From assembly GCA_001910725.1 (NCBI GenBank), contig MJGA01000009.1:806001-870000 (forward strand): a DNA stretch of 64,000 nt, in the 5' to 3' direction. The position numbers and the translations under genes were made by a program. Positions 1 through 12,500 of this stretch are shown here, in pieces; positions within the stretch are counted from its first letter, which is position 1; each line of letters begins with the position of its first letter. Source of the DNA: Phanerodontia chrysosporium. Its lineage: Eukaryota; Basidiomycota; Agaricomycetes; Polyporales; Phanerochaetaceae. The notes beneath the pieces were generated by a model. It did no database searches and was not told the DNA's origin. It was given only the letters and a program-made list of their open reading frames with translations.

Positions 1-376
1 TTCTTCAAGGAGCATGGCCGGAAGTCGTCGAAGGGCAGCAGCACATCCTTCCTGTCGCGCAGGAAGCAACCTGCAGCCTCGGCCGCGCAGCGGCCAGAGA
101 CCAAGGTGCGCGGACCCATTTGTCGGTTGGGCATGCCGTTCGGCCAGAACCCTGACGCGTGCCTCCGTGCAGGTCTTCTTCAGCTCCTCGGGCCAGATCG
201 CTCGCCTGATAGAAAACATGTCGCGTGACGTGGATGCGGGCTCGTTCAACATCACCCCGGATCGCGCGCACGGCCATGCCGAGGCAGGGCACTCCAACTC
301 GTCTTCGCTCGACATGCGCTGGACGCTCGAGGAACGCCTCGAGCATATGCTCGGGACCGTCTCGCCCAGTCCGTAA
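1..376 (+). CDS. 3' end of an unknown protein gene (partial)
   Basis: Two exons are visible. The first runs from the window edge to 105 and the second from 173 to the TAA at 374-376. They are separated by a 67-nt intron (106-172) that starts GTGCGC and ends CAG, and the frame is kept across it. The visible 103 residues are low-complexity Ser/Lys/Arg at first. A more structured tail follows (FSSSGQIARLIENMSRDV, then DMRWTLEERLEHMLG, which looks amphipathic). I do not recognise a family. The 5' part lies outside the window, so neither length nor function can be judged. That it is the last exon of a real gene is inferred from the clean splice and the open frame. Confidence 0.5.
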   Translation, partial: SSRSMAGSRRRAAAHPSCRAGSNLQPRPRSGQRPRCADPFVGWACRSARTLTRASVQVFFSSSGQIARLIENMSRDVDAGSFNITPDRAHGHAEAGHSNSSSLDMRWTLEERLEHMLGTVSPSP

Positions 377-575
377 ATCTGGCTATATCGCACCTTTTTA
401 TATATTGCACCGCACACACTGCCACTCTCTATGCACCCATATCCCGTAGGCCTTGCTTCCGCCCGTATACACCCTGCAGATATCTGTTATATCTTGGATA
501 CCATAATTTTATGCATTTTATTGAGAAATACATTCCGAAGGGACCGAACACCGGAGCACGAGAAGATGGGAAAGA

Positions 576-1432
576 CTAGTACCCGTGCAGATCGACCCAG
601 CGGTTGAGGCAAAGTGCCAGCGATGCCTCCAGCAGGAGATTGTCGTCGTCGAAGCGGCATTGCAATAACGCGTGCGCGGGCCCAATCGGGGTCGACTGCG
701 GTTGTGCGAAGCGGCTGAACCGTGCAATTGGGGGTCCTCCGGGGACGGGGTTCAACTAGAAACAGGGCATCACGGTCAGCATCGGGGGACTACACAGGCA
801 TGTACGAATAGAAGGGGCGCATCGCAGCAGCTGCAGCACAGACGGACGAGGGGGTGCGATATGGAGAGAGAAAGAGTGCACCCACGTCGTACGCGCCAGG
901 CAGGCCGTGCACCTTGCGCCATTCGAACGTACGGCCGTCTGTCGTGCGGAAGGTGCGCGCGCTAGGGCGGGAGATGCGCGCAGTCAGCGTCGCTGCAGAG
1001 GACGGACGCGGTAAGCAAGCGGGGGCAAGACACGCACCTGCTGTCTGCGCCGGGCATGACGAGCTCGGACATGGGGACCGTGCGCGTGCCGACGGTCGCC
1101 ATGCCCATGTGCGTGCCCATCGTCCACTCGAAGGACGCGGCGGGCTTGCGGCCGTCGCGGTACACCTGCGGGGGGTGCCGCGGGGCGGGCATGAGCAGCA
1201 GGCACCAGGCACCGCGGGGGGGCGCGCAATAGGGGGCGGCGCGTCCCCCCCTTCATACTGTCCGTGCGCAACGCACCGTGGTCAGGGTCTCGGACGTCGG
1301 GATCGGGGGCGTCTCGAACTCGAGGTAGACGGCGCGTGCGGCCATCCAGCCTATCATGACGCAGCCGTGGCGGGGGTCGTCGGGCGCGCCGGTGAAGAAG
1401 ATGTCGTGCGGGTCGTCGGCGGGCGGAGACAT
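576..1432 (-). CDS. DUF6593-family protein, 179 aa, four exons
   Basis: Exons read on the minus strand are 1432-1277, 1165-1038, 961-886 and 755-576. All splice GT-AG and keep one frame of 540 nt. The product follows the DUF6593 pattern common in mushroom-forming fungi. An N-terminal half ends in TPPIPTSETLTT, then VYRDGRKPAASFEW, a Gly-rich strand with MATVGTRTVPMSELVMPG, then DGRTFEWRK. The tail is the characteristic LLLEASLALCLNRWVDLHGY. The last intron (756-885, 130 nt) is longer than the others but is the only choice that joins FEWRK to the conserved tail. The family's function is unknown. The start is the first in-frame ATG before the domain; a further 5' exon cannot be excluded. It is convergent with the partial gene at 1-376. 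Confidence 0.75.
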
Positions 1433-2056
1433 GGTGCGCTGGCCCCGTCTGCCCCGGAGGCTGTCTGTGCTTGAGCGGAGGGGCTCCGGCGAGACTTATA
1501 TGATGCTTGGGCCCACCAGCGGGGCGGGCAGCAGCTGGGTAGGCCGTGGGTGCGCGTGCATGGCCGCGGGAGGTCGCGAGAGCGGCGCGGAGGAGAGCGA
1601 GATGATATCGATGGAGGGCCGTCTGCGTAGTGTGCGGTCTCGTGAGCGCGACGAGGGTGGGGAGGATGTGCGTACCTCGACCTGATTGTCCCAGGACGAG
1701 CAAGCGAGGCCTTCTCCGGACTGCTCAAAGCCAAACACGAGGTATTTGCCGTGCAGTGAGGATCAGTCTTCTATTCATAAAATGACAGAACCTGTCAAGG
1801 CATTGCCCTGGTGCCTTTCCAGCACCGCGAAACTCGTGCAAAACACAGCGGTCCCGAGATGCGTCACCCACAAGACATTGCTATTCGGGCTCCGAGCCGA
1901 GACATACAACGTCCAGCCGAAACGGACACGCGCAGAGGATGCGTCTCTGTCGAATACAGAGGAAGAGAGTACGATGAAGCAACAAAGCAAGTGTAGAATA
2001 AGCTAATGTACGGCACCAAGATGTATCCTTTTCGGCGCAACCCAGTGTCCGCCCGT
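1433..2056. other. Intergenic, no gene seen
   Basis: Separates the start of the DUF6593 gene from the stop of the BTB gene; both are on the minus strand, so this is BTB 3' flank plus DUF6593 promoter. Open frames here have no family resemblance and are explained by high GC. Confidence 0.5.
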
Positions 2057-3651
2057 CTACGACGCATTGACCTTCCAGAGCGGCCGCTTGCGTAGCTTCC
2101 TCGTGACGTGCACCGCGCTACCTCCAAAGTTGCTCCCGCCAAAGGCCAGAACGACCGTCTCCTCCGCGCCTTGCCCACGCGCAATGCCCCGTTTGCGGAG
2201 CTCGATCGCGTCCTTCGCGAACTTGAACCGCGCCTGATCGGAGCCTGTTCGCAGAGCCACGCTCCGTCAGTCGACCCTGTCTGCGCGTGTCCGACCACCC
2301 CGACCGGGGGGGGGGGGCACGCACCTATCTGGAACGTCGGGCTTTCCACCGCGGCCTTGAACAGGTCAAAGGGCACCCGCGCGTAGATCTGCAGCAGCGT
2401 GTCGCGCCCTGCGTCGGACGGTGCCCCTGCGTCCGTCTGCGGAGTAACTGGCGCCGACAGCCCGCCCACATTCAGGATGCTTGGCAGCCGCACGACGAGG
2501 TAGTGGAAGACGTCTTCTCGGAGCCTTTGCGCGTAGGGTCCGAACACCGCGGTCCGCGACGGCTGCTGCATCTGGTGCGGCTCGACCGGCGTGTTTGATC
2601 CGTCGGAGGCAGGCGAGGGGACCGCCTCCACAAACTCTAGCCACTCGCCGATGTTCTCGATGCTGATGGATTGTCGGCACAGCTCGTAGGCGTACCCGCA
2701 CAGGTCATCCATCCCCCCCAGGAGGCACGCCGCGGCGAGCACCGCGCGTGCGTTTTCTGGCCGAAGCGCGTTCAGTGACTCGGCCGAGTACAGGTAGCCC
2801 ATCGCTGCTTCTCGTCAGCCCACGCCCAGACACGCAGCACACGCGGAGACACACACACCTATTGCAAATCCCTAAGGGAAGACAAGGTTAGAGCTTGGCG
2901 AGCCAGGGAGTGACGGTAACTCACCTCGTGCGTCACCTCCGGTTCGTGTTCGAGATGGACATAGATGGTCCGCTGGCCGCCCGTTTGGGGCGATGTCGAC
3001 ATGAGATGGGCAAGGAACGGCGAGCGAGAGAGGATGATCGCATGCAACCTGTACATGTTTTGCAGAACATGCTTTGCGACGTCAATCGCTTCCGCCTGCA
3101 GAGAACAAGGGAGCACCACTCACGAGCACCGTATCCGCGTAGTTCTAGCGTGCAAGTCAGCTGCTTCTGTTTCCTGGCAGTGGACGCGACAGACAGGGGA
3201 CGCACTCCGGTTTGGAATCCCGCGTGGAAGAGGTGGTGCACGATCGCTTCGTTGTGTAGCTGGTAAGGCGTCGGCCTGCGGGGCAAGCGAGCATGGGCGT
3301 CAGCACGGCTTCATTTGTCCCAGGGAAGGCGGGCGGGGGCAGGCCAAAAGGCAGAGTGCGGTGCACCATGGGCCGTCCTCGCGGCGACAGGCGTATATCT
3401 GAGAGCCCCGCCAACGCACGAGGCCGCGGGCGGCCGTGCGAGATTTCCAGCCACATGTGCGCCCGCTCCCCGCAGCACCGTGCGCCCAGACACGGCCTCG
3501 GGGACGCGGACAGGGAGGTTCTCTCCGTGAGGGTGTGTACTCACTGCGCATAGCCGTTCACGCCGCCAGACGGGCCTCCGTGGCTGGGGTAGGGCTCGTC
3601 GCGCGCGTCTGCCGCTCCTGCGCCGTTGCTGGGGCCGCCGTGGCCGTTCAT
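2057..3651 (-). CDS. BTB/POZ-domain protein, 341 aa, seven exons
   Basis: Exons are 3651-3545, 3275-3206, 3144-3124, 3071-2925, 2871-2859, 2804-2325 and 2244-2057, totalling 1,026 nt in one frame. Residues 1-35 are a Gly/Pro-rich leader. A BTB/POZ fold begins near HNEAIVHHLFHAGFQTG and continues with NYADTVLHVLQNMYRLHAI and LSRSPFLAHLMS, the usual substrate-adaptor or dimerisation core. The C-terminal half (ENARAVLAAACLLGGMDDLC, FGPYAQRLREDVFHYLV, VTRKLRKRPLWKV) matches what I remember of a conserved fungal germ-cell-less-like BTB family; that link is from memory. It probably acts as a Cullin-3 adaptor or nuclear scaffold (inference). Exon 5 is only 13 nt and codes for GFAI plus one base. The first intron (3276-3544, 269 nt) is long for this genome and might hide another small exon. 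Confidence 0.8.
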
Positions 3652-4341
3652 GTCGAGCTAGCGCAGATCGAGGGTAGGCTGGGTCGTTCCGGGGAGGACA
3701 AGCGAGCGGAGGGCGGACAAGAGTCCCGGGGCACGAGGCGGAGCTCAGGCAAACCTGCGTGGCGCAGTTCAAGAATTAGACGCCCCAAGTTGTGACTCTC
3801 GCTGTCTGTGACCGTCGCCGTCACACGGGGGGGCTGCGAGCCGTCCACCACATCTGCCAGTACTGGGGGCGGAGCCCACAAGTCTGGGGTGAAAGCACAC
3901 CGTCTTTTGGTTTGCTCGAAAACTGTGCGTTATTTCCCGAGTTGAAGCGAAATGCTCCCGGAGGCTGCTCTGAGCCCGGTCCGCTGCAGAGCCCAAGCCG
4001 CGAACGCATGCCGGTTCTGCGTCCTTCTGCCCGCACATCGCTGACCGAATCCACGCCGTGCCCAGGGCCCGCGCATGAGCGATGGCGACTTGTCCGGACC
4101 GCCCCAGCACCGCGCTCACGCTGAGCGGTTCCTGGGGTCCCCGCGCCATCCAGGCATCCCCTCGCCTCGCCAATCGGATTCGCACCGCAGACAGCACGCG
4201 CTGCGAAATGCTATCGAGACGTGGCCCCCGTCAGGCGCGGCGGCGACGATCGCGGTGCAACGCTAAGTAGCTGTGCCATGCCATGGCGTAACGCACGTCC
4301 CTCCCGGCTATTATGATTAGGTACTTTGTTCACGCCTGCTA
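3652..4341. other. Intergenic, no gene seen
   Basis: 690 bases between the BTB start (minus strand) and the NTAQ1 stop (minus strand). It should hold the BTB promoter. No motif or conserved frame was recognised. Confidence 0.5.
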
Positions 4342-5475
4342 CTACGGCTCCCCGGCGAGCCAGGCCACAAACTCCTGCATCCCCAACACCCTGCCGTACG
4401 TCCGCTCTTCCGCGACGTCTCCCGCGCCGGGCAGCGCCACGCGCATGCTCACGAACGCGGACATGAGGTTCGTCGTCACCGTGCTGTCCGCCTTCCGGCC
4501 CCGGAGCGGCGGATGCGTGGGCGGCTCTGCTGCGTAGACGTCGGCCTCGCCCTCGACGAGCTGTGCACACACAAGTCAGGACACGCCGTGAAAGACAAAA
4601 AACCGCCGGGGGACACGCACCATGTGCGAGCGGTCCGAGACAAAGTGGTCGAGGTACTCGTCCGCAGGCACGACGCGGAACAGGCTGCAGAACACACACG
4701 CATACACAGAGCGCCAGAGGCAAAGGCGTCAGCGGTGCGGCCCGCGCGGGCAGCGGGCAGGGGGTGGGTGGCTGCGACTCGCCTGACATATTGCGCAGGA
4801 ATTTCCCAGCCGGCGGCGAACGCGTATGGGAACGTCGCGCGCATGTAGTCTTGTGGGCCCCGGGCACAGTTTCCGCACCATCAAGGGGACATCACGCGGA
4901 GAGGCACGATCGCGATCCGGGTGCGCCAGCGAACGAAGACGGAGAGAGCCCGTGTCAGCGAACGCTGCCATCAACCGTCCGGGAAGCAGCACCCTGCCCC
5001 CTTCCTCACACGCGCGCGGGGCAGGGGAGAAAAGCAAGTCTGGACGCTGCGCACCTTGCCAGGGGCACGGCACGCCCGCGCGGCTGTCAAAGTCGTACAC
5101 CCAGCACGCCGCCGCCGCCGCCGTCGGTGTTTCGCCGGCGCCGCGCGGCCGCGCGCGCAGCACGAGCACGACGTGGTAGTCCCAGAGCACGGCGCCGGCG
5201 CGCGCCTGCTGGTGCCAGAGCGCGACCTGTGGACGCGTGTGGTCAGTCGTTGCTCTTGCGCGCCGCCCCCGCCTGCGCGCGCGCACGGCGAAACTCACGG
5301 TCTTCTGATGGTTGGAGATGAACACGGCGTACGCGTCCCAGGCGCCGTCGCCTGGAGGCGTCCGCGTGAGCGCAGCGGCGAGGGTGTGGATGTTCTCCTC
5401 GCAGTAGCAGCGCGTGTAGACGTGGCCTGGCGGGACCGGCGGGGGAGCCATGGGCTTTGTTCGGGAGCCGTCCAT
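4342..5475 (-). CDS. NTAQ1: Protein N-terminal glutamine amidohydrolase, 232 aa
   Basis: Exons are 5475-5299, 5226-5055, 4849-4783, 4684-4621 and 4560-4342, 699 nt in one frame. The product deamidates N-terminal Gln to Glu on protein ends, feeding the Arg/N-degron pathway before arginylation and ubiquitin-dependent degradation. The catalytic triad of the family is visible: Cys in CYCEENI (about residue 25), His in WDYHVVLVL and Asp in VYDFDS. FRVVPADEYLDHFVSDRSHM is the conserved region that closes the active site. The length is close to that of animal and plant NTAQ1. Intron 3 uses a GC donor (AG|GCGAGT); intron 2 ends in AAG. The start is the first Met of the frame before HVYTRCYCEEN; a second Met eight codons later is possible. 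Confidence 0.88.
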
Positions 5476-6445
5476 GCTGCACGGCGCAGGAGCGATGGTT
5501 GGCATGCGTTTGTCAGTGTGCCTTGGCAAGGGCGTCGAGGCACTGACCAGATTGATGCGCTCCAGCGAGCCCGAGTAAGTCAGGGTATTTTGCTGGCTTA
5601 TCTGGATGTGCGTGACAAAGCTGATTTGTGAGTAAGGTGTGCCGTTGTAAGAAGCAGGCCCACCGGTTCAGCACGACCCCTAGTGAAGACGAGTGAGCGA
5701 GACGAACGCCTTGTCGACGCGAGCATGCGATTAGATAAGCTGACAAGTGCCTGATTAGGGACTTGTCACGGAAAACTGCATCGTTGCCAGCAGCGTAGGT
5801 TCTTCGCCGCCGAGGCGAAATGGACTCTATCGGCATGGCTGTTCGTCATCCGAGCTGGCTGAAAATAGTCGTTCGCAGATCGTGAGCCGTGGCGCAGCGC
5901 TGTGGCCGTAATCGTCGGCCTGCCCATCGCCCGTGGGCTTGGTGGCGGGACGCCAGCGACGGAGCGCCCGAGGCGAGGGCCCGGGGCCTTTGAGTTCAGC
6001 TCATGCGCATGCCTTTCATTGAGTTCACACAGCAAGTGCCCAGCGGGTGCTCGGGAATGGGAGGGTCACAAGGCGCGGTCAATTACTGGCGACACTGCCA
6101 CGGACGAGGTACAACCAGGAACCCAGAGAGATATGAGCAGCGTAAACAAACAAGCGGTGGGACACCATTACCCGAGCAAGGCTATCCTAAGTCCTATGTG
6201 TGCGGCAACAACCCTTCGGGCATGATCCCCAATATACTGTTACAAAGTGTGTGCGAGCAGAAGCAAGTTCAATGACGGGACGGTGGGTAGTGGTGGTATC
6301 GATGAATGTCCAAATGCGGTGCATCTAGGGGTGTGTGCAGGGCGTGTGAGGCGGGAGGACGCACGCAAAGGGGGGGAAAGACGCACCAGTGACAGGGGGT
6401 ATGAGTGCAGTGCACGTGCGGGTACGCGAGCGGGGGCCCGCGCGC
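5476..6445. other. Intergenic, no gene seen
   Basis: 970 bases between two minus-strand genes. It contains the presumed NTAQ1 promoter next to 5475. Several short open frames lack any family signal. Confidence 0.5.
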
Positions 6446-6823
6446 TCAGTGGCGGACGGCGGCGCGGGGCGCGGGCGCGTGGTCGATGCTCCAGGTCTGC
6501 TTGTTCGCGAGCACGTCGTGGACCTTCTTCTTGAGGAGGATGTCCTCGAGGTCCGGCGACGAGCGCTCGGGGCGGAAGGGCATGAAGATCGGGCCCTTCT
6601 GTGTGCGCGCGGCGCCGCCGCTGTGCGTGGGGCCGCCCGCCCGCTTTGGCTGCGGGGCCACGACGGACGGGGCGGGCGCGGGCGCGGTCGCGAGCGTCGC
6701 GGGGCTGGGCAGCGGCAGCGGGTACTGGGATGGCGCGGCGGGCTTTGGGAGCAGCCCGGAGGTGTTCGTGAAGGGGTGCACGGCGAGGGGGTCGAACGAC
6801 GCGAGGACGGAGGAGTGCGACAT
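6446..6823 (-). CDS. Small intronless protein of unknown function, 125 aa
   Basis: An uninterrupted frame from ATG at 6823 to TGA at 6446. The N-terminal two thirds are Pro/Ala/Ser-rich and probably disordered. The C-terminal part is more structured: a short motif GPIFMPFRPERSSPDLEDIL followed by a Lys-rich predicted helix (KKKVHDVLANKQTW). I do not recognise a family. Reasons to believe the gene are its ATG, a codon pattern with strong third-position G/C, and the contrast between a disordered leader and a compact tail. The gene is preceded by 2.7 kb without a supported gene, so it may have an unusually long promoter region. Confidence 0.55.
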   Translation of the reverse strand: MSHSSVLASFDPLAVHPFTNTSGLLPKPAAPSQYPLPLPSPATLATAPAPAPSVVAPQPKRAGGPTHSGGAARTQKGPIFMPFRPERSSPDLEDILLKKKVHDVLANKQTWSIDHAPAPRAAVRH

Positions 6824-9502
6824 GGCACGGGGTGTGGTGCGGGAGTGGAGTGCTGGGCAGGCTGGGGCAGTCGGGGTGGGCTGGGAGAGGTCTCGAGAGG
6901 AAGCAGAGGGCTGGTTATATACCAGAATCCGCCCGGAGCCACCAACAAGCTCGGACTCGGAGGACCTCCTCCGGCAAAACCACGGCGCTTTCGCTGCCTT
7001 GCCCCGCCAGACCCTCGGGCTCCTGCCTCCGTCACATGCGCACTCCGACCTCCTGCAGCCCGTCCATCTCCTCCCACCTCCCCATCCCAGATCCCACCTC
7101 GCGATCGCCCGACTTTGGCCCTCAATCTCGTACTTTGTCCGGCGAATATCGAACAGCGCCAGCACGCCGAGCGACTCCTGGTCGACTCGCACTCTGCTCC
7201 CCCGCACGCCCGATCTGCTAAACACATGCGGGGGAGAGGTACACAGGCGCAGCTGTGCACGAGACCTGGCCCGGCGAAGGCGTCGTTTACGAGAGTATTT
7301 TAGGTTGGGATGCCAGCACGTCCCCGCAGAGAAGGGGGAAAAAAACGTCAGCAAAGTCTCACAGGCCGCCAGGGCGAACGTGATTCCTGCAGGCCTGCCA
7401 GACACGCACCGTCTAGGAAACTCTCTGCGCATGCGGACAACCGGGGCGCGTGCAGTACGTTTATCAGCCACGAAGCAACGGTCTCCCTCGCCTAGCGACC
7501 TCACCATGACTCGCCATCCCGTAACAAAGGTCAGCAGGCCCGCGCGGCGGCTCCCACGCGCCCGCCCGCCAGGGCCTGTCGATACCAGGGTGAGGAGGTC
7601 CTCGCCGGTACGGCGGTAAGAGAAGAGAAGCCGCTCTCACGAGTGCCCGGGACGGCTCGCCCCCTGCGCTTCAGCGTGCCCGCGCAGTGCCATGCATGGA
7701 CGGCGGCGCGCACTGCGCCGCTCTGGCGTTACGGCAGAGCCTGCCAGCGGGGAAGGCTCGAAACGTCACCTGCGCTCGCGGACGACATGGCCCCCTCTCG
7801 GGCGGAGCAAACCCCCAGCCTGGATCCCACCATCCGAAGCCGGGACACAGGGTGCTTGCAGAGCGCAATCGCCCCTCCATCTTACGTGTCGCGGCGGCAA
7901 AGCCACAGGCTGGGCGGGTCAGCGGGCCCGCACGCGCTGCCGTCGCGGGCCAGCCATCACCGTGAGGAGCGCGATCGCTATCGCAGGGCGCGTCCCCCGG
8001 CCCCCCTGCCCTGCGGACTGTATTGGCGTTGGAGCCTGGGCTGCCCCGGCGTGCGCAAAGTGGCCACAGGAGCCATACCGAGCAGGTGTGCCCTTTTCCG
8101 ACGTGGAGATGGGGATCTGGCAGCGTGCCCGCCCAACAGAGAGTGCAGCGAGTGTTTGCTACGTAAAGTGCGTGATCAAGGGTGCGGTGCGGGCCGCCGG
8201 CGACAACGCCACGGGCAATAGAGAGGGTGCCCTCCTGCCTTTCGCATCCTCCGGCGAGGGCCCCCGGACGTCAGCACCACCCAAACCCATCCTAAACGAA
8301 TCCCGTCGAGGACCGAAATGTCCTGGGCGCCTCCCCCAGCGCCGGCCAATGAAATCGAGTGGTGCCAACATTTCACCCTCTGCGTACTTTGGCCCCGCCA
8401 GAATCGTCGAGGCATCCGACTGCGACGTCATGCGGGCCACACGGCCGCGCGCGCAGCAACACGCCAGCCTAGTCTATCTCCACGCCGTTTTGCGGGGATC
8501 CCAGCCGCGCTGCAAACAGGGGGGTTTGTGCCTCGCCGCGGCATGCGGGCGCCTAGTTCACCACCACCACGACGCAGTGGGCACCAGGGAGGCAAGAACG
8601 CGGGCGCGCCGGCCAGACACAGGGCGGGTCGTCAGGCGCAGAGCACCATGGGAAAGGTGCTTTGGGGGCTTGGACGATCCACCGCGCGCCGCGCCCATAT
8701 TGATCGGGAGGCGGGCGCGACAGACACCGTCCGCGGGGGCATTGCACGCTCGGTAATACGTCACAGATCGTCGCCCGGCCTTCTGTGCGGCACTCTCGCA
8801 GGCTTGGGGCCCCCGGGGGCCCGCCGGGGAGCCGTTGTGCTGTTGCACTAAGGGCAAGGGCATCCCTGGTACTCGAATCACATGCTGGCCAGGGCTCCTT
8901 AGAGTTAGGCTTTCCCGGAGGCATGTGTTGCGTCGATTCCACGGGCCCGTAGACGTCGGGAATTTGTATTTCTGGGAGGGTGAAACGAGAAGAGCCGAGA
9001 AGAGGCTTTGCAGGTGCAATGCCCGAATTGACTCATGTACGGCAGAGGGAGCGTTTCATGTACCTGGTGTGTTTTCCGAGGGAATATAGGAGGCATTTTA
9101 CTGGATGGAAGCGGAGATGAGGGTGCCGTCCGTCGCTGTTGCTGCTTACTAACCCAACACCGCGGAAGCTAACCGGCAGCTCGTCAAGAGCGAGTAGGTT
9201 CACAAGAGCACGAACGCTCATGTACTGCATCCGGGAAGAAGGGAAGTGAACACGGAGATGATACAGGACACATGAGAGTCGTGTGAAAGCTTGAAGCAGT
9301 GCAGAGCACACAGATTCGACATTGACTACGACGATGCCGAGGAAGACGCTTGAGGCGGGGAGGAGGGAGGAGGCCAACTCTACACCTTCCAAAAGCAGCG
9401 GCCGATGCGCGCGCACGTGGCTCCCATCACAATTTTTGCGCAAGTGTTCGCAGCGTCTGAGCGCCCGAGTCCGCGCTCAGGACCACACTTGCGAGGACGA
9501 CG
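6824..9502. other. GC-rich stretch of 2.7 kb with no supported gene
   Basis: Both strands carry long overlapping open frames in several phases around 7650-8950. That is what GC-rich DNA gives by chance; none shows a domain, an intron/exon structure or consistent codon bias. The region contains the divergent starts of the small gene at 6823 and POL5 at 9503. A non-coding RNA cannot be excluded from sequence alone. Confidence 0.45.
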
Positions 9503-12500
9503 ATGTCCACAACCCTCCCGCTCTTCTGGCACCTCTCGTCGGCGTCGAAGAAGGAGCGCATCGACGCCTCCGTAAAACTCATCTCCGCGCTCGAGCACTT
9601 CCAGGCGCAGTTCGCGCCCAAGGAGCCGGCAGACTCTGAAGACGAGGACGAGCGGGACGAGCACGGCGCAAAGGGCGCACAGGGCGACAGCCTCGATGCC
9701 CTGAACGCGCAGGACGTCTCGTACTCGATCAGGCGGCTCATCCGGGGTCTGGCGAGCCCGCGCGAGAGCAGCAGGCTGGGCTTCGCAGTCGCTTTGACCG
9801 AGGTGCGTGACCAAAACGCCGCATGCCGCGCACTCCCTCGCTGACTGTCGTGCGTGCGCACACCGCAGCTGCTCTCCCGCATCAACACCGTGACATGCGC
9901 GCAGATCGTCGCGCTCGTCCTCGACTCGGCCAAGACGCAGGGCTCGATGACCGGCCAGGAAGAACGCGACGTGCTCTTCGCGCGTCTCTTTGGCCTCACG
10001 GCCGTCATCCAGTCCGGCCTGCTCGTGCGCGACACGCCGGTGCCCACGTCTGCGTCGTCCCAGCCCGCGGCCTCGAACTCGGCCAACTTCCAGGAGGTGC
10101 TCGCGGAGCTGACCGCGCTGGGCGAAAAGAAGTCGTGGCTGCGCGAGAGCGCGTGGTGGACGATCGGGCTCGCGATGGATGCCCTCGGGCAGTCCAACGT
10201 GCCCTGGAAGAAGGACGCCTTCGACGCGACTGTGCAGTCCATCTTCGTCGAGAACAAGACGTGGTCGCCCGAGAAGATCGCACTGACCCTCAAGCTGCAG
10301 AAGTACTGCCCGGACCGGGACTGGGCGAAGCTGCTCGGTTCCTCATTCAAACAGCCACGCGTCGTGCACACCAGCAACTACAGCATGCTCGCGCGCATTC
10401 TCAAGGCGAGTTTCTCCCGCTGAGGCCGATCGATGGGCGCGAGCCTAACCACTTGCCGATTGCTGCAGGATCTGCAAGTCGACGAAGACGAAGACGTCGA
10501 TGTAGCGACGGCCAAGGCCAGCACCTGGAAACCGCAGGTGCACTTTGTATGGGACATGCTTCTTGATGAGGTCCTCTCGTCCGACAGCGGCCAATCAACC
10601 GAGAAATCGTTCCCCGAGTTTTTCCGCGTGCTTGTGGACGGTCAGTGTTGCTGTGCGTCCTAGCTGTGTTCAGTGCTGACTGTTTTCCGCAGAGTCCCTG
10701 TTCTCCGCAGCGTCTTCGCCTGAACGGAAATACTGGGGCTTCCAGATATTCCAAAAGGCCCTGCCCCGAGTGGCCCCGGCCGACCTGCCGATGCTGTTCA
10801 CCAAAAACTTCATGCGCTCGTGGATAAACCACCTGTCCAACAGCGACCGGTATTTGCACAAGATCGCGAAGCAAGTGGTGTGTCCCTGCGGTCTGCTCCC
10901 GCTAATTTCCCGAAGGTACTTACGATTCGCCAGGCCAACGATATCCAGAACGTCGTGAAGAACAACCCGACGGTCGGATTCACCCTTATCCTTCAGCTCA
11001 CAGGCGTGCACGGGAGCCAGCAGTTCGATAAGCTCACGAAGACGAAAACGGTCGAGACGATCTTGACGAACATGAACAATGAGGGCATCCAGAACTATAT
11101 CGAGTACCTGCTCAAACAGGTCAACGACGAGCCGGGAAGTAAAGCGTGCGTTTAAGCAGTGTACCGGTTCCGTGGAACGCAGGGACTGACATCATCTCGC
11201 GTCGGCAGGACGGATGTACAGGCCCTGAACGCCCGCCGTGCGTGGATCGTCGACCAGCTTGCGGCACTCATCAGAAACGGCGCCATCCCCAAGGACGATC
11301 GCTGGGTCCAGACGATTCTCGACTGGTTCGCCGTCCACGGGCTTTTTGCGATCAGGAAAAAGTCCGAGAAGTCAAAGTTCATCGCGGTGCGTGTCTCATG
11401 GCGTCATGACCGTGCGCCGCGCCGTCCATACTGATGCCCATCTCCGCGTGGCGATGTCGTAGCTTCGGGAGGTGCCCAACCCGGTCTTCTCAGACAGCCT
11501 CCGCAAGGCATGCAGAGAGCGGCTCCTCAGCTCCCTGGCTGACCTCACGGCACACGCTGCCGTCATCAAGACCGGTGCGTGTTCGTGCTAAACTGTGGAG
11601 GTCGATATTGTGCTCACGCGTGGGGCACGCAGACGATAAGACCGCCAAGGTCGCGGCGTCCGCGTCGGACGGGCAGTTCTGGATTTCGAAGGTGCTTGCC
11701 ACGATAGAGGAATTGGAAAAGGACGGCAAGCACGTCACCCTGCTCTCCGAGATTGATGAGGACGAGCAGGCCCTGCGGCAAAAGGCCCGCGGGCTCATCG
11801 AGCGTCTGCACAAGGTACGAACGCACCCTCGTTCCATCCACGGTCTCGCGCTCACGTCCTCGGGTAGGCGTCGGATGAGAAGGGCGACGCGGCCAAGGGC
11901 GCGGAACTGCTGCTTTCCGCGACCCTCCTCCATCAATACTGCGTCGATGACGCGGAGGAGGGCGACATGGAGGCTTTAGAAGTGAGTTTCTCCGATCATG
12001 GCTCCCGCGGCGCCGTGTGCCTGAGAGATGACCGCTTCCCGCCGTTGCAGAGCTGTGTCGACGGCGCCTCCCGGATGTTCCCCGTGGAGAGCAAGAAGGC
12101 GAAGAAGGCCCGCAAGGCCACGTCCGGCGCCACGCAGGAGGAAGATGCCGACGCGCCCGAGCCGGTCGACGTCCTTGTCGATACGGTCATAGGCTTCCTG
12201 GAGAAGGCGACCGCGTACATGCGGGCCGTGGCAAACCAGGTCTTCGCGCTCCTCGCCGGCGCAGCCAAGGAGAGCACGATCGACCTCATTCTTGCGGTGC
12301 GTCTATACTCCTATCTAGCCCTACCGCATGTGGCTCATGCGCTTCTTTGATAGCAATTGGAGCGCAGAGACCCGGCTGAGCTCGCCGAGGAAGACGAAGA
12401 TGAGGATATGAGCGAGGACGGTGATGAGGACGAGGAAAGCGAAGAAAGCGAGTCTTCAGACGCAGACGACGACGTTGAGGAAGATGACGAAGACCTCGAT

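Noticed and set aside
3300..3540. Extra coding exon inside the long first intron of the BTB gene
   Set aside because: Direct splicing 3545 to 3275 already keeps the frame and gives a complete domain; frames inside are GC-rich noise.
7692..8756. Long open frame of 354 codons on the plus strand
   Set aside because: Equally long frames overlap it on other phases and the opposite strand; no domain, introns or codon bias; explained by high GC and few stops.
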